This document shows, piece by piece, positions 19,195 through 28,611 of a stretch of 64,000 nucleotides of DNA (positions within the stretch are counted from its first letter, which is position 1; each line of letters opens with the position of its first letter). A model generated the notes under the pieces. The model was not told the origin of the DNA, made no database searches, and worked only from the letters and a program-made list of their open reading frames with translations. A program made the position numbers and the translations under genes. Origin of the DNA: Mongoliibacter ruber (GTDB lineage Bacteria; Bacteroidota; Bacteroidia; Cytophagales; Cyclobacteriaceae); contig NZ_PVTR01000008.1 in the NCBI RefSeq assembly GCF_003003005.1, positions 124,001 to 188,000 on the forward strand, read 5' to 3'.

Positions 19195-19641
19195 TTAAAG
19201 CTTGTTTACTGTTCCGCCTACTTTTTCAATTGCTTCTATAGCGGAAGCAGAGAAAGAATGAGCACTTACATTTAATTTGGCTGTAAGTTCGCCTCTACCT
19301 AACACTTTTACAACATCTTTTCTAGAAACTAATCCATGATTGATTAAAGTTTCCAAAGTAATGCTTTCTAAGTTCTCAGCTTTAGCTAGCTCTTCTAGTG
19401 CGTTTAGATTGATTGGCTTGTATTCAATCCTGTTCAAGTTCTTAAACCCGAACTTAGGAATTCTTCTTTGAAGAGGCATTTGACCACCTTCAAATCCAAG
19501 CTTGGTTTTATAACCTGATCTAGACTTGGCGCCTTTGTGACCTCTTGTAGAAGTACCACCTCTACCAGAACCCTGACCACGTCCGATTCTTTTTCTTGAT
19601 TTGATGGAACCTTCAGCAGGTTTCAATGTATGTAATTTCAT
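19195..19641 (-). CDS. rplO: 50S ribosomal protein L15
   Basis: Late-assembly 23S rRNA-binding protein of 148 residues. The first half is the Gly/Arg/Lys-rich extension that threads into rRNA ([20 protein letters not shown], then [19 protein letters not shown]), and the second half is the globular domain with [20 protein letters not shown]. It sits 4 bases upstream of secY and 2 bases after rpmD. Confidence 0.99.
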   Translation of the reverse strand: MKLHTLKPAEGSIKSRKRIGRGQGSGRGGTSTRGHKGAKSRSGYKTKLGFEGGQMPLQRRIPKFGFKNLNRIEYKPINLNALEELAKAENLESITLETLINHGLVSRKDVVKVLGRGELTAKLNVSAHSFSASAIEAIEKVGGTVNKL

Positions 19642-19643
19642 GA

Positions 19644-19823
19644 TTAAGCTTCCTCCACTTTTAAAAGGTGACTTACTTTCCTTATCATTCCAGCCATCTG
19701 AGGAGTATTTTCAACTTCCACAGTTCTGTTAATCTTACCAAGACCGATTGCTATAATAGTAGCTTTTTGATCTTTTGGTCTCTTGATTATACTCTTTATC
19801 TGAGTTACTTTAACTTTTGCCAT
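19644..19823 (-). CDS. rpmD: 50S ribosomal protein L30
   Basis: Short L30 of 59 residues: [20 protein letters not shown], then [20 protein letters not shown]. The open frame extends 21 codons upstream, but that part overlaps the rpsE end and lacks family similarity; the ATG of MAKVKV, 4 bases after the rpsE stop, is the natural start and gives the usual L30 length. Confidence 0.98.
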   Translation of the reverse strand: MAKVKVTQIKSIIKRPKDQKATIIAIGLGKINRTVEVENTPQMAGMIRKVSHLLKVEEA

Positions 19824-19827
19824 TTTC

Positions 19828-20346
19828 TTAACCGTTAAAAACTTTTGACATTTTAACTCCTCTTTGTTGAGAAACAGCAATAGCATCTCTTAGCTGTACA
19901 AGCGCATCGATTGTAGCCTTCACAACATTATGAGGGTTGGAAGAACCTTTGGACTTGGCTAATACATCTGTAACACCAGCACTTTCAAGCACAGCACGCA
20001 TTGCACCACCAGCAATAACACCAGTACCTGGTGAAGCTGGTTTAATCAATACAAAACCACCGCCAAATTTTCCTAACTGTTCATGAGGAATAGTACCTTT
20101 CAATACCGGAACCCTCACAAGATTTTTCTTTGCATCTTCGATACCTTTAGTGATAGCATCTGTAACTTCGTTGGCTTTACCAAGTCCGTAACCTACTACA
20201 CCATTGCCATCTCCAACTACTACTATCGCAGAAAAAGAGAATCTTCTACCACCTTTCACCACTTTGGCTACTCTGTTGATAGCTACTACTTTTTCTTTAA
20301 GTTCAGTATCTGTTGCCCTTATGGGTTTTCTTTTAACTTGAGACAT
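19828..20346 (-). CDS. rpsE: 30S ribosomal protein S5
   Basis: 172 residues. The N-terminal double-stranded RNA-binding-like domain includes [20 protein letters not shown], and the C-terminal domain has [19 protein letters not shown] and [17 protein letters not shown]5 lines the mRNA entry tunnel and influences decoding accuracy. It is 9 bases downstream of rplR and 4 bases upstream of rpmD. Confidence 0.99.
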   Translation of the reverse strand: MSQVKRKPIRATDTELKEKVVAINRVAKVVKGGRRFSFSAIVVVGDGNGVVGYGLGKANEVTDAITKGIEDAKKNLVRVPVLKGTIPHEQLGKFGGGFVLIKPASPGTGVIAGGAMRAVLESAGVTDVLAKSKGSSNPHNVVKATIDALVQLRDAIAVSQQRGVKMSKVFNG

Positions 20347-20355
20347 AATATCTGA

Positions 20356-20706
20356 TTAAAATTTAAGGCCTCCTTCTCTTGCACCTTCCGCAAGAGCTTT
20401 CACATTACCATGATATAAGTATCCACTTCTGTCAAAAACAACGTCAGTGATACCATTAGAAACAGCTCTTTCAGCTAGTTTTTTACCAACTTCTTTAGAG
20501 ACTGCAACTTGAATATTCTTTGCATTTCCAAGTTCTTTGGAAGAGGCCTGTGCTAAAGTATGACCCTTAAGGTCATCTACCAATTGTGCGTAAATCCCAG
20601 TATTGCTTTTAAATACTGATAAACGAGGTCTTGAATCAGTACCAGAGATCTTTCTCCTAATACCTTTCTTGATTCTAAGTCTTCTTAAGTTCTTATTAAA
20701 AGCCAT
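20356..20706 (-). CDS. rplR: 50S ribosomal protein L18
   Basis: 5S rRNA-binding protein of 116 residues that with L5 anchors 5S rRNA in the central protuberance. The basic N terminus ([20 protein letters not shown]) is followed by the [20 protein letters not shown] core and ends in the typical [18 protein letters not shown]. Adjacent to rplF (5 bases) and rpsE (9 bases). Confidence 0.99.
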   Translation of the reverse strand: MAFNKNLRRLRIKKGIRRKISGTDSRPRLSVFKSNTGIYAQLVDDLKGHTLAQASSKELGNAKNIQVAVSKEVGKKLAERAVSNGITDVVFDRSGYLYHGNVKALAEGAREGGLKF

Positions 20707-20711
20707 CTTAA

Positions 20712-21269
20712 TTATTTTTTACCGGCAGTTTTACCAGCCTTACGTCTAATTTGTTCACCTACGAAACGTACACCTTTACCTTTGTAAGGCTCAACTTTAC
20801 GTAACGATTTGATTTTTGCAGCAACTTGGCCTACCAATTCCTTATCGATTCCTTCAAGAGTAACCAAAGGGTTTTTACCTTTAGGAGTCTCTGTTTTCAA
20901 AGAAATAGTATCTGGTAAAGCAAAGAAAATGTTATGTGAATAACCTAAAGCAAGTTCTAAAACTTGACCTTGGTTAGACGCCTTATAACCTACACCCACT
21001 AATTCCAGCTCTTTTTTGTATCCTTCTGATACACCAATAACCATGTTATTGATCAAAGATCTGTAAAGACCGTGTAAAGATTTATGTCTTTTTGATTCTG
21101 TCGGTCTGTCAACAACCACCTGATTGCCTTCGACTTTAACAGTAATGTCAGGATTCACATCCCTACTTAATGAACCCTTGGGACCTTTAACAGTCACTTC
21201 ATTATGAGAAGTGACGTCTACAGTAACACCCGCCGGTATATCTATTGGTTTTTTACCTATTCTTGACAT
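20712..21269 (-). CDS. rplF: 50S ribosomal protein L6
   Basis: 185 residues with the duplicated L6 fold; the second half contains the signature [20 protein letters not shown] followed by GKTAGKK. L6 lies near the factor-binding site and is needed for EF-G and EF-Tu function. Start [15 protein letters not shown] is standard. It follows rpsH after 9 bases. Confidence 0.99.
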   Translation of the reverse strand: MSRIGKKPIDIPAGVTVDVTSHNEVTVKGPKGSLSRDVNPDITVKVEGNQVVVDRPTESKRHKSLHGLYRSLINNMVIGVSEGYKKELELVGVGYKASNQGQVLELALGYSHNIFFALPDTISLKTETPKGKNPLVTLEGIDKELVGQVAAKIKSLRKVEPYKGKGVRFVGEQIRRKAGKTAGKK

Positions 21270-21278
21270 GACGTTCTA

Positions 21279-21674
21279 TTAATATACGTAGCAAAGTACT
21301 TCTCCACCAACGCCCTCAGTTCTGGCTTCTTTATCGGTCATTATACCTTTAGAAGTTGAAATGATAGCAATACCAAGACCATTGATGACTCTTGGCAATT
21401 CTTCATGTTTTACATATTTTCTCAAACCTGGCTTGCTAATTCTGCTAAGGCTTACGATGGCGTTTTGCTTAGAAGAAGGATTGTATTTCAAAGCTATTTT
21501 GATGACACCCTGTGGGCCATTTTCATCAAATTTATAGTTTTGAATGTATCCTTTATCATGAAGCACCTTCGTGATCTCCTTCTTGACATTAGAAGCAGGT
21601 ATCTCAACGATTCTATGAGACGCCTTTATGGCGTTTCTTAATCTTGTTAGATAATCAGCTATTGGATCAGTCAT
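21279..21674 (-). CDS. rpsH: 30S ribosomal protein S8
   Basis: Primary 16S rRNA-binding protein, 131 residues, and in E. coli the repressor of the spc operon. It begins [20 protein letters not shown] and ends with the S8 signature [20 protein letters not shown] and EVLCYVY. Unlike the tight spacing elsewhere in the cluster, an 85-base gap separates it from rpsN; that gap holds a promoter-like motif and a GC-rich palindrome, so rpsH may begin a second transcript. Confidence 0.99.
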   Translation of the reverse strand: MTDPIADYLTRLRNAIKASHRIVEIPASNVKKEITKVLHDKGYIQNYKFDENGPQGVIKIALKYNPSSKQNAIVSLSRISKPGLRKYVKHEELPRVINGLGIAIISTSKGIMTDKEARTEGVGGEVLCYVY

Positions 21675-21693
21675 AATTATATAAGTCTAACTA

Positions 21694-21714
21694 CACGCCC
21701 CTTTAATGGGCGTG
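21694..21714 (-). repeat. GC-rich palindrome in the rpsN-rpsH gap
   Basis: CACGCCC and GGGCGTG arms of seven bases flank a seven-base loop. It abuts the TAACTTTG box directly, and lies 19 bases before the rpsH start. There is no T-run after it, so it is not an ordinary terminator. Transcripts from the upstream rplC promoter would contain the whole hairpin. Confidence 0.8.
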
Positions 21715-21745
21715 CAAAGTTACACAATGATTTTTAGAATAAAAA
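21715..21745 (-). promoter_or_regulatory. Candidate internal promoter for rpsH and downstream genes
   Basis: Minus-strand TAACTTTG (21722-21715) followed by CACGCC, which matches the TAnnTTTGCnnnCC form of the other translation promoters in the window. The upstream element at the expected 19-base distance is TTTT rather than TTTG, so it is weaker than the others. Confidence 0.55.
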
Positions 21746-21759
21746 CTCTTGTTTATTTT

Positions 21760-22029
21760 TTACCAGCTAGACTTTGTGACTCCAGGGATTTTACCAGCAG
21801 AGGCCATTTCTCTAAATGTAACCCTGTTGATTCCGAATTTCCTCATGTATCCTTTAGGACGACCAGTCAATTTACATCTATTGTGTAATCTAACCGCCGA
21901 GGAATTTCTTGGTAACTTATCCAAAGCCTCATAGTCTCCTGCAGCTTTAAGTTCAGCTCTCTTTTTAGCATATTTAGCTACCAAGCGCTCTCTTTTTCTT
22001 TCGCGTGCTTTAAGTGACTCTCTTGCCAT
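21760..22029 (-). CDS. rpsN: 30S ribosomal protein S14, zinc-free form
   Basis: 89 residues, the long C- type of S14. It starts [20 protein letters not shown] and carries the conserved [19 protein letters not shown] and the C terminus [11 protein letters not shown]. The two CxxC pairs of the short zinc form are absent; the only Cys is in HNRCKLTGR. It follows rplE by 2 bases and ends the first part of the cluster before the 85-base gap. Confidence 0.98.
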   Translation of the reverse strand: MARESLKARERKRERLVAKYAKKRAELKAAGDYEALDKLPRNSSAVRLHNRCKLTGRPKGYMRKFGINRVTFREMASAGKIPGVTKSSW

Positions 22030-22031
22030 AA

Positions 22032-22592
22032 TTAATCTTGGTTATTTTTGTTAACGAAAGGCATTCCAAAAGCTTTCAAAAGAGCATAGCTTTCTTCGTC
22101 GGTATTTGCAGTCGTCACAAATGTGATGTCCATACCAGAAATTCTATTTACTTTATCAATGCTTATCTCAGGAAAAATGATTTGTTCGGTCACACCTAAA
22201 GTGTAGTTACCTCTTCCATCAAAACCCTTATCGCTGATACCTTTGAAATCTCTCACCCTAGGTAAAGCTACAGTCATCAACCTGTCCAAGAATTCATACA
22301 TTCTGTCTCCTCTTAAGGTAACTTTTGCTCCGATAGGCATTCCTTCTCTCAACTTAAAGTTTGAAACAGAAGTTTTTGCTATTGTAGCTACTGCTCTTTG
22401 ACCTGCGATGATTGAAAGCTCTTCAACACCTTGATCTACCAATTTCTTATCAGCTACTGCAGCACCAATACCTTTGTTAATCACGATCTTGGTCAACTTA
22501 GGAACTTGCATTACAGAACTGTACTGAAACTTTTCCTTCAATGCAGCTACTATCTCTGCATTATATCTTTCTTTAACTCTAGGATTAGCCAT
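22032..22592 (-). CDS. rplE: 50S ribosomal protein L5
   Basis: 5S rRNA-binding protein of 186 residues located in the central protuberance and touching the P-site tRNA. Signature regions are [40 protein letters not shown] and [19 protein letters not shown]. Its ATG overlaps the rplX stop by 8 bases (ATGGCTAA), which indicates coupled translation. Confidence 0.99.
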   Translation of the reverse strand: MANPRVKERYNAEIVAALKEKFQYSSVMQVPKLTKIVINKGIGAAVADKKLVDQGVEELSIIAGQRAVATIAKTSVSNFKLREGMPIGAKVTLRGDRMYEFLDRLMTVALPRVRDFKGISDKGFDGRGNYTLGVTEQIIFPEISIDKVNRISGMDITFVTTANTDEESYALLKAFGMPFVNKNNQD

Positions 22593-22929
22593 TGATCACC
22601 TCCCCAGTTTTCTTAGAATACCTAACTAATTTTCCGTTCTCTCCTGCTTTTCTACCAGTTCTAGTAGCTTCACCTGTTTTTGGATCTACCAACATAAGGT
22701 TACTTACATGAATAGAAGCTTCTCTTTTTTCAATTCCTCCTTGAGGATTGTTAGCTGTAGGTTTCACGTGCTTGGTCACCATATTGATACCTTCCACGAA
22801 AGCTCTTCTTTTTTGAAGATTTACAGAGAGTACATTACCAGTTTTACCTTTGTCATCACCTGATAATACTTTAACAGTATCACCGGTTCTGATATGCAAT
22901 TTTGGTTGTTTATTAAATTTCCTTTCCAT
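22585..22929 (-). CDS. rplX: 50S ribosomal protein L24
   Basis: Assembly-initiator protein of 114 residues. The KOW motif reads [20 protein letters not shown], followed by [20 protein letters not shown] and a C-terminal segment with [20 protein letters not shown]. It starts 2 bases after the rplN stop and overlaps rplE. Confidence 0.99.
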   Translation of the reverse strand: MERKFNKQPKLHIRTGDTVKVLSGDDKGKTGNVLSVNLQKRRAFVEGINMVTKHVKPTANNPQGGIEKREASIHVSNLMLVDPKTGEATRTGRKAGENGKLVRYSKKTGEVING

Positions 22930-22931
22930 GA

Positions 22932-23300
22932 TTACAATACTTCAGGTGCCAAAGATACAATTTTCATAAATTGCTTTTCTCTTAACTCTCTCGCTACTGG
23001 GCCGAATATACGCGTACCTCTTGGCTCGTCATTGTTATTTAAAAGAACAGCAGCATTATCTTCAAATCTGATATATGAGCCGTCTTTTCTTCTGATTTCT
23101 TTCTTCGTTCTCACGATAACCGCTTTTGAAACGGTACCTTTTTTCATGCTGGAGGAAGATAGAGCTGACTTAACAGTAACTACAACCTTATCGCCTATGG
23201 AAGCATACCTTTTACCAGTACCTCCCAACACGCGGATCACAAGTACTTCTTTAGCACCTGAATTATCCGCTACGCCTAGTCTAGATTCTTGTTGTATCAT
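22932..23300 (-). CDS. rplN: 50S ribosomal protein L14
   Basis: 122 residues, family length. It starts [20 protein letters not shown] and shows [20 protein letters not shown] and the C-terminal [21 protein letters not shown]14 forms intersubunit bridges and is the docking site of the silencing factor RsfS. It sits between rpsQ (2 bases) and rplX. Confidence 0.99.
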   Translation of the reverse strand: MIQQESRLGVADNSGAKEVLVIRVLGGTGKRYASIGDKVVVTVKSALSSSSMKKGTVSKAVIVRTKKEIRRKDGSYIRFEDNAAVLLNNNDEPRGTRIFGPVARELREKQFMKIVSLAPEVL

Positions 23301-23302
23301 AA

Positions 23303-23566
23303 TTACTTAGCTCTTTCAATTATTTCAACTAATCTCCAACGCTTGTTCTTACTCAGCGGACGAGTTTCACTAATTTTGACGACATCGCCTTGCTTAGCAT
23401 CATTTTTCTCATCATGAACCATAAATTTTGTAGTCTTAGCAACGAATTTACCGTAGATAGCGTGTTTCACTCTTCTCTCTACGGCAACAGTAATGGACTT
23501 ATCCATTTTGTTGCTGACTACCTTTCCTATTCTTTCTTTTCGAAGATTTCTCTCAGTAGTAGCCAT
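23303..23566 (-). CDS. rpsQ: 30S ribosomal protein S17
   Basis: OB-fold primary rRNA-binding protein, 87 residues. Recognisable by [39 protein letters not shown] and [20 protein letters not shown]. Seven bases separate it from rpmC. Confidence 0.99.
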   Translation of the reverse strand: MATTERNLRKERIGKVVSNKMDKSITVAVERRVKHAIYGKFVAKTTKFMVHDEKNDAKQGDVVKISETRPLSKNKRWRLVEIIERAK

Positions 23567-23573
23567 TTGTGTA

Positions 23574-23768
23574 TTATTTAGCTATTTTTTTTTCAGTCAA
23601 AGCCGTTTGTAGTCTAGCTACATTACGCTTCGCCTCCTTTATTTTATTCGGATTCTCAATTGGAGAGATAGCATGAGCAAACCTCAATTTGGTAAGATTC
23701 TCCTTCTCAGAGGCTAACCTCTCAACGATTTCACTTTCGGAAAGTGATCTGATTTCTGAATTTTTCAT
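23574..23768 (-). CDS. rpmC: 50S ribosomal protein L29
   Basis: Two-helix protein of 64 residues at the peptide exit, close to the SRP and trigger factor sites. It starts [20 protein letters not shown] and includes [20 protein letters not shown] with the conserved NPxxI turn. It follows rplP after 8 bases. Confidence 0.98.
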   Translation of the reverse strand: MKNSEIRSLSESEIVERLASEKENLTKLRFAHAISPIENPNKIKEAKRNVARLQTALTEKKIAK

Positions 23769-23776
23769 AATTCTTA

Positions 23777-24196
23777 TTATCCAACGTAATCTCTACGTAC
23801 TACGAATTTTGTACTTACTGGTAGTTTCTGCTGTGCAAGTCTCAAAGCTTCTTGCGCAACTTCCACACTGACACCTGTAGCTTCGAATAGGATTGTTCCT
23901 GGCTTGATAACCGCTACCCAATACTCAGGAGCACCTTTACCTTTACCCATACGAACCTCTGCAGGTTTTTTGGTAATAGGCTTATCCGGGAAAATTCTGA
24001 TCCAAACCTGACCTTCTCTTTTCATAGCTCTCGTCATCGCAATACGAGCTGCCTCGATCTGACGTGACGTTATCCAACCTGCTTCAAGGGATTTGATACC
24101 AAAGTTGCCAAAAGAAAGCGTGTGCCCTCTTTGAGCAAGTCCTTTGACTCTACCCTTGTGCATTTTTCTATATTTAGTTCTTTTTGGCTGTAACAT
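23777..24196 (-). CDS. rplP: 50S ribosomal protein L16
   Basis: 139 residues, located at the A-site side of the large subunit. It begins [20 protein letters not shown] and has the signatures [20 protein letters not shown] and [20 protein letters not shown]. Arg in the GKGKGAPE loop, where E. coli L16 is hydroxylated, is replaced by Lys/Gly context, so no inference is made on hydroxylation. It follows rpsC by 23 bases. Confidence 0.98.
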   Translation of the reverse strand: MLQPKRTKYRKMHKGRVKGLAQRGHTLSFGNFGIKSLEAGWITSRQIEAARIAMTRAMKREGQVWIRIFPDKPITKKPAEVRMGKGKGAPEYWVAVIKPGTILFEATGVSVEVAQEALRLAQQKLPVSTKFVVRRDYVG

Positions 24197-24219
24197 GATT
24201 TCTCACTTATAAGGTGAAA

Positions 24220-24954
24220 TTAGTTATTTCTCTTTCTTCTCTTTGGACCACCTTCTCTTCTCTTTCCTCTAGCATTACCACCGCCCTTAGGCTCATTGGC
24301 AGCACCAACATTTGGAGAAAGGTCTCTTTTACCGTATACTTCGCCTTTAAAGATCCATACTTTGATCCCTATAATTCCGTAAACAGTATTGGCTTCGGAA
24401 ATAGCATAATCTATGTCAGCTCTTAGTGTATGCAAAGGAATTCTTCCTTCTTTGTACATTTCAGATCTTGCCATTTCAGCACCTCCAAGTCTTCCTGAAA
24501 GTTTGATTTTGATACCTTCCGCTCCTACTCTCATAGATGCAGCGATAGATTGCTTCATAGCTCTTCTAAAAGAGATACGGGCTTGCAATTGCTGTGCAAT
24601 TGACTCACCTACCAATTTGGCATCAAGTTCTGGTCTTTTGATTTCAAAAATATTGATCTGAACATCTTTGTTAGTCAATTTTTTGAGTTCCTCTTTAAGT
24701 TTATCAACTTCGGCACCACCTTTACCAATTACAACTCCCGGACGAGCGGTATGAATTGTAAGGGTGATTCTCTTCAAGGTTCTTTCAATGATCACCTTGG
24801 AGATGCCTCCTTTTGGAATTCTGGCAAGTACATACTTCCTGATTTGTTGATCTTCATACAACTTTTCAGCGAAGTCTTTACCTCCATACCAATTGGAGTC
24901 CCAACCTTTGATAACACCAAGCCTAAAACCAATAGGGTTAACTTTTTGTCCCAT
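24220..24954 (-). CDS. rpsC: 30S ribosomal protein S3
   Basis: 244 residues. The KH domain contains [20 protein letters not shown] (the GKGG loop binds RNA), and the C-terminal domain has [20 protein letters not shown] followed by [20 protein letters not shown]. The C-terminal end is rich in Gly, Arg and Lys and extends past the usual core. S3 forms the mRNA entry pore with S4 and S5. It starts 9 bases after the rplV stop. Confidence 0.99.
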   Translation of the reverse strand: MGQKVNPIGFRLGVIKGWDSNWYGGKDFAEKLYEDQQIRKYVLARIPKGGISKVIIERTLKRITLTIHTARPGVVIGKGGAEVDKLKEELKKLTNKDVQINIFEIKRPELDAKLVGESIAQQLQARISFRRAMKQSIAASMRVGAEGIKIKLSGRLGGAEMARSEMYKEGRIPLHTLRADIDYAISEANTVYGIIGIKVWIFKGEVYGKRDLSPNVGAANEPKGGGNARGKRREGGPKRRKRNN

Positions 24955-24963
24955 AGTCTGATT

Positions 24964-25356
24964 TTAATTAGATTTTTCAGTTGTTTCTACTTCATCAGCG
25001 GTAACTTCTGTACTGTTGAAAGAATCAACAATAAGGGTTACATGATTTGATCTTTTACGAATTCTATGTGCCCTACCTTGCGGAGCTGGTCTTAGTCTTT
25101 TCAACATGCGTCCACCATCTACAAAAATGGTTTTTACATAAAGGTCAGCCTCTTCCAATTTTTCATCTGGATTTTTAGCCTGCCAGTTGGCAACTGCAGA
25201 AAGTAGAAGCTTCTCCAACCTGATTGCACCATGATTGGGGGTGAACTTCAATATGCTTAATGCATGTCCTACTCTTTTACCTCTCACGAGGTCAGCTACC
25301 AATCGCATTTTGCGAGTAGAAGTAGGAACGTTATTTAATCTTGCTACTGCTTCCAT
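24964..25356 (-). CDS. rplV: 50S ribosomal protein L22
   Basis: 130 residues. The globular part begins [20 protein letters not shown], and the hairpin that lines the exit tunnel includes [20 protein letters not shown] then [17 protein letters not shown]. After this core, about 15 acidic residues ([15 protein letters not shown]) form a short extension. No change typical of macrolide resistance deletions is apparent in the hairpin. Confidence 0.99.
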   Translation of the reverse strand: MEAVARLNNVPTSTRKMRLVADLVRGKRVGHALSILKFTPNHGAIRLEKLLLSAVANWQAKNPDEKLEEADLYVKTIFVDGGRMLKRLRPAPQGRAHRIRKRSNHVTLIVDSFNSTEVTADEVETTEKSN

Positions 25357-25358
25357 GA

Positions 25359-25637
25359 TTATCTCTTTCCTTTATCTTTTTTGGCGATATGACCTCTGAA
25401 ATTTCTAGTAGGTGCAAATTCTCCCAATTTGTGACCGACCATGTTGTCAGTTACAAAAACAGGTATGAATTTATTACCATTATGCACAGCAAAGGTATGA
25501 CCTACGAAATCCGGGGAAATCATAGATCTCCTTGACCAAGTCTTGATCACAGACTTTTTCCCAGATTCGTTCATTACATCTACTTTTTTCGCCAAGTGAT
25601 GCTCTATATAAGGGCCTTTTTTTAATGAACGTGCCAT
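25359..25637 (-). CDS. rpsS: 30S ribosomal protein S19
   Basis: 92 residues, in the head of the small subunit with S13. Family sequence [40 protein letters not shown] and [20 protein letters not shown] is complete. It is 2 bases from both rplB and rplV. Confidence 0.99.
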   Translation of the reverse strand: MARSLKKGPYIEHHLAKKVDVMNESGKKSVIKTWSRRSMISPDFVGHTFAVHNGNKFIPVFVTDNMVGHKLGEFAPTRNFRGHIAKKDKGKR

Positions 25638-25639
25638 AA

Positions 25640-26464
25640 TTACTTGGTTCTTTTACTGATGATGAATTTGTTAGAATACTTTTTACGAGATCTTGTTTTC
25701 TTACCTTTAGAAAGTAAGCCTGTTCTAGATCTCGGATGACCACCTGAAGAGCGACCTTCACCACCACCCATTGGGTGATCTACTGGGTTCATGGCTACAC
25801 CTCTTGTCCTTGGTCTTCTTCCTAACCAACGTTTTCTACCAGCTTTACCTAAGACAACGTTCATATGGTCTCCATTAGAAACAATTCCAACAGTTGCCAT
25901 ACAAGTTCCGAGAACAAGTCTCATTTCACCTGAAGGCAATTTGATTGTAACATATTTCCCATCTCTCGCTACTACTTGAGCATAACCTCCAGCACTTCTT
26001 GCTAGGGCACCACCTTTACCAGGCTTCAGCTCAATGTTGTGAACGATAGTACCCAACGGAATATTGATTATTCTCATTGCGTTACCTACTTCAGGAGCTA
26101 CAGAATCACCTGCTACGATTTCTTGATCAACGACCAATCCTTGTGGAGCGATGATGTAAGCTTTTGCTCCATCTTTGTAATATAAAAGAGCGATTCTTGC
26201 GGTTCTGTTTGGATCGTACTCTATAGCTTTCACTACAGCTGGTACATCAAATTTATCCCTTTTGAAATCGATGATTCTATATCTCTGCTTATGACCACCA
26301 CCGATATACCTGGTAGTCATTTTTCCTGAACTATTTCTACCGCCTGACTTAGACCTAGGAGCCAATAAAGTTTTCTCTGGCGTTGACTTTGTAATTTCGT
26401 CAAACGCTGGAGCAACTCTAAATCTGGTTCCTGGGGTTACAGGCTTTAATTTTTTAACTGCCAT
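25640..26464 (-). CDS. rplB: 50S ribosomal protein L2
   Basis: 274 residues, one of the most conserved ribosomal proteins, next to the peptidyl transferase centre and needed for subunit association. It shows [40 protein letters not shown] and the signature [20 protein letters not shown], which contains the essential His. The Lys/Arg-rich C terminus enters rRNA. It follows rplW by 13 bases. Confidence 0.99.
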   Translation of the reverse strand: MAVKKLKPVTPGTRFRVAPAFDEITKSTPEKTLLAPRSKSGGRNSSGKMTTRYIGGGHKQRYRIIDFKRDKFDVPAVVKAIEYDPNRTARIALLYYKDGAKAYIIAPQGLVVDQEIVAGDSVAPEVGNAMRIINIPLGTIVHNIELKPGKGGALARSAGGYAQVVARDGKYVTIKLPSGEMRLVLGTCMATVGIVSNGDHMNVVLGKAGRKRWLGRRPRTRGVAMNPVDHPMGGGEGRSSGGHPRSRTGLLSKGKKTRSRKKYSNKFIISKRTK

Positions 26465-26477
26465 GATTATGATTCAA

Positions 26478-26765
26478 TTAAATTTCTCCGTAAAAATCAA
26501 TAATATCACCCTCAGCCACCTGTACGATAGCCTTCTTGAAGGCATTGCTGAATCCGGATACAATTTTAGTCTTTGTATATCTTGTCTTTGGCTTACCTGC
26601 ATACCTCATGGTACGTATTTCAACCACTTTGACATCATACATTTTCTCAACGGCCTTTTTGATTTCTGGCTTTGAAGCTTTTTTCTCAACAATGAATCCA
26701 TAGATTCCTTGTTCGTTCATAGCAGAAATCTTTTCCGTAATCAAAGGTTTTTTTAGTATATCCAT
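26478..26765 (-). CDS. rplW: 50S ribosomal protein L23
   Basis: 95 residues. It sits at the tunnel exit and is the docking site for trigger factor and SRP. It begins MDILKKPLITEKISAMNEQG and includes YGFIVEKKASKPEIKKAVEK and VVEIRTMRYAGKPKTRYTKT. It starts 4 bases after the rplD stop. Confidence 0.99.
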   Translation of the reverse strand: MDILKKPLITEKISAMNEQGIYGFIVEKKASKPEIKKAVEKMYDVKVVEIRTMRYAGKPKTRYTKTKIVSGFSNAFKKAIVQVAEGDIIDFYGEI

Positions 26766-26769
26766 TTTC

Positions 26770-27399
26770 TTACTGCAATAAAAGGGTTTCCAACTTACTT
26801 ACTGAACCTTCACACAACACCAAATTATCTGCATTAAGCAATTCATAGGTATTGATACTTTCAACGGTGATTACTTTTGCTTTTGGTAAATTCCTGCTAG
26901 ATAAATACACGTGTGTATTGTTTTCAGGAAGCACCAACAGCGTCTTTTTATCAGCTAGGGCTAATCCGTTCAAAAAGGCTACATAGTTCTTAGTCTTGGT
27001 AGTATCAAAGGATACATTTTCCAATACTGTCAAACCATTTTCCTTGGCCTTGTAAGATAAAGCTGACTTTCTTGCCAATTGCTTTAACTTTTTATTGAGT
27101 TTGAAAGAGTAGTTCCTTGGTCTTGGACCAAACACTCTACCACCACCTTTGAACAAAGGCGATTTAATAGAACCTGCTCTAGCACCGCCAGTACCTTTTT
27201 GCTTTTTGATCTTTTTAGTAGATCCAGCAATTTCATTTCTTTCTTTGGCTTTATGAGTACCTTGTCTCTGGTTGGCCAAATATTGTTTCACATCCAGATA
27301 GATCGCATGATCATTAGGCTCAATGGCGAAAATGTCATCAGAAAGAGTGATCTTTCTACCTGTGTCTTCTCCGTTTTGTTTTAATACTGCTAATTCCAT
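26770..27399 (-). CDS. rplD: 50S ribosomal protein L4
   Basis: 209 residues. The tunnel-reaching loop is visible as [20 protein letters not shown] with [20 protein letters not shown] next to it. In E. coli L4 represses the S10 operon at transcription and translation; whether it does here through the rplC leader hairpin is open. It follows rplC by 4 bases. Confidence 0.99.
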   Translation of the reverse strand: MELAVLKQNGEDTGRKITLSDDIFAIEPNDHAIYLDVKQYLANQRQGTHKAKERNEIAGSTKKIKKQKGTGGARAGSIKSPLFKGGGRVFGPRPRNYSFKLNKKLKQLARKSALSYKAKENGLTVLENVSFDTTKTKNYVAFLNGLALADKKTLLVLPENNTHVYLSSRNLPKAKVITVESINTYELLNADNLVLCEGSVSKLETLLLQ

Positions 27400-27403
27400 A
27401 TGC

Positions 27404-28036
27404 TTACTTCTCTAGAATAACGAAAGAATTTTTTGGACCAGGAACAGAGCCACTCACTAATAGCAAGTTTTTATCTGGATAGATTTTCAAGACTCTAAGG
27501 TTAATTACTTTAACCCTGTCACCACCTGTTCTACCAGCCATTCTCATACCTTTGAATACTCTTGAAGGCCATGAACAAGCACCAATAGATCCTGGGTGTC
27601 TTGCTCTGTTGTGCTGACCGTGAGTTTGACCACCGACACCAGCAAAACCATGCCTTTTAACTACACCTTGGAAACCTTTACCTTTTGAAGTTCCGATTGC
27701 ATCGACGAAGTCACCTTCTACGAATACTTGACCAGCTTCAACAGTTTTTCCAAGATCAACCTGACCTTCGAATTCGACCCTAAAGTCCCTGAATTCAACA
27801 ACTTTCTGTTTTGGCGTAGTACCGGCCTTTTTGAAGTGCCCGATAAGTGGCTTAGGAGTGTTCTTCTCCTTACGCTCACCATACGCCAATTGAACAGCTT
27901 TGTACCCGTCTGTTTCAACATTTTTTACTTGCGTCACTACGCAAGGACCAGCTTCTATTAGCGTGCATGCGACATTACGTCCATCGGCACTGAAAATACT
28001 AGTCATTCCTACTTTTTTACCTATTATTCCAGACAT
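27404..28036 (-). CDS. rplC: 50S ribosomal protein L3, first gene of the S10-spc-alpha transcript here
   Basis: 210 residues; one of two assembly initiators of the 50S subunit. It begins [20 protein letters not shown] and includes the signature [20 protein letters not shown] and the [20 protein letters not shown] loop that reaches the peptidyl transferase centre. The Gln modified by PrmB in E. coli (in the GNHR-like loop) corresponds to the GQHNR segment. The gene has its own promoter and a leader of about 60 bases with a hairpin, because rpsJ upstream is closed by a terminator. Confidence 0.99.
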   Translation of the reverse strand: MSGIIGKKVGMTSIFSADGRNVACTLIEAGPCVVTQVKNVETDGYKAVQLAYGERKEKNTPKPLIGHFKKAGTTPKQKVVEFRDFRVEFEGQVDLGKTVEAGQVFVEGDFVDAIGTSKGKGFQGVVKRHGFAGVGGQTHGQHNRARHPGSIGACSWPSRVFKGMRMAGRTGGDRVKVINLRVLKIYPDKNLLLVSGSVPGPKNSFVILEK

Positions 28037-28060
28037 CTTCTGTTATATAATAATCTTGAA

Positions 28061-28084
28061 ACCCAAGTGCTTAAGCAGATGGGT
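28061..28084 (-). promoter_or_regulatory. Hairpin in the rplC leader
   Basis: Minus-strand ACCCA pairs with TGGGT, followed inside by a 2x2 internal loop, TGC with GCA, and a TTAA tetraloop. It lies 25 bases before the rplC ATG in the short leader behind the rplC promoter. It is a candidate target for autogenous control by a ribosomal protein; this is inference. Confidence 0.5.
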
Positions 28085-28099
28085 GCTTTTTAAGGACTG

Positions 28100-28130
28100 C
28101 AAAGTTAGAAATTATAATTCGCCTAGCAAA
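28100..28130 (-). promoter_or_regulatory. Promoter of the S10-spc-alpha ribosomal protein cluster
   Basis: Minus-strand TTTG (28130-28127), 19-base spacer, TAACTTTG (28107-28100), then CAGTCC. Both elements fit the Bacteroidota consensus exactly. The eleven bases CTTTGCAGTCC recur at the rpsL promoter. Confidence 0.85.
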
Positions 28131-28230
28131 CCCCAACTATAATATTTTCAAATATTTACGAAAATAAATTTGGAATTTGAAAGGAGAACAATATCTCAAT
28201 GCAGTTCTCAATCTTTTTTTTATTCAAATA

Positions 28231-28267
28231 CAAAAGAAAAACCTATCCATTAATGCGGACAGGTTTT
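28231..28267 (-). terminator. Terminator of the str operon (after rpsJ)
   Basis: Minus-strand AAAACCTGTCC pairs over 11 positions (one G-T) with GGATAGGTTTT; the tail reads TCTTTTG. It begins 26 bases after the rpsJ stop and ends the rpsL-rpsG-fusA-rpsJ unit. Confidence 0.9.
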
Positions 28268-28292
28268 CGTTTAATAATGTTCTAAAGCTATG

Positions 28293-28598
28293 TCAGACTT
28301 TGATTTCAACATCTACCCCACTTGGAAGTTCGATTTTCATCAAAGCATCAACAGTTTTTGAACTATTGCTATAGATATCTACCAATCTTTTGTATGTACA
28401 AAGTTGATATTGATCTCTTGCTTTTTTGTTAACGTGTGGTGATTTCAACACGGTGAATTTTTCCTTTTTAGTTGGCAAAGGAATTGGCCCTACCACAATA
28501 GCACCGGTAGATTTAACCGCCTTTACGATCTTTTCTGATGACTTATCCACCAATGTGTGATCGTATGATTTTAGTTTTATTCTGATTTTTTGATTCAT
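28293..28598 (-). CDS. rpsJ: 30S ribosomal protein S10 / NusE
   Basis: 101 residues. It acts in the ribosome and, as NusE, in transcription antitermination with NusB. The sequence [40 protein letters not shown] and [20 protein letters not shown] is typical. In E. coli this gene leads the S10 operon, but here it is the last gene of the str unit: it follows fusA by 13 bases and is separated from rplC by 256 bases with a terminator and a new promoter. Confidence 0.99.
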   Translation of the reverse strand: MNQKIRIKLKSYDHTLVDKSSEKIVKAVKSTGAIVVGPIPLPTKKEKFTVLKSPHVNKKARDQYQLCTYKRLVDIYSNSSKTVDALMKIELPSGVDVEIKV

Positions 28599-28611
28599 TT
28601 TCTTCTAAGAT

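Noticed and set aside
19824-19886. Longer rpmD reading frame
   Set aside because: The extra 21 codons overlap the rpsE end in another frame and do not look like L30.
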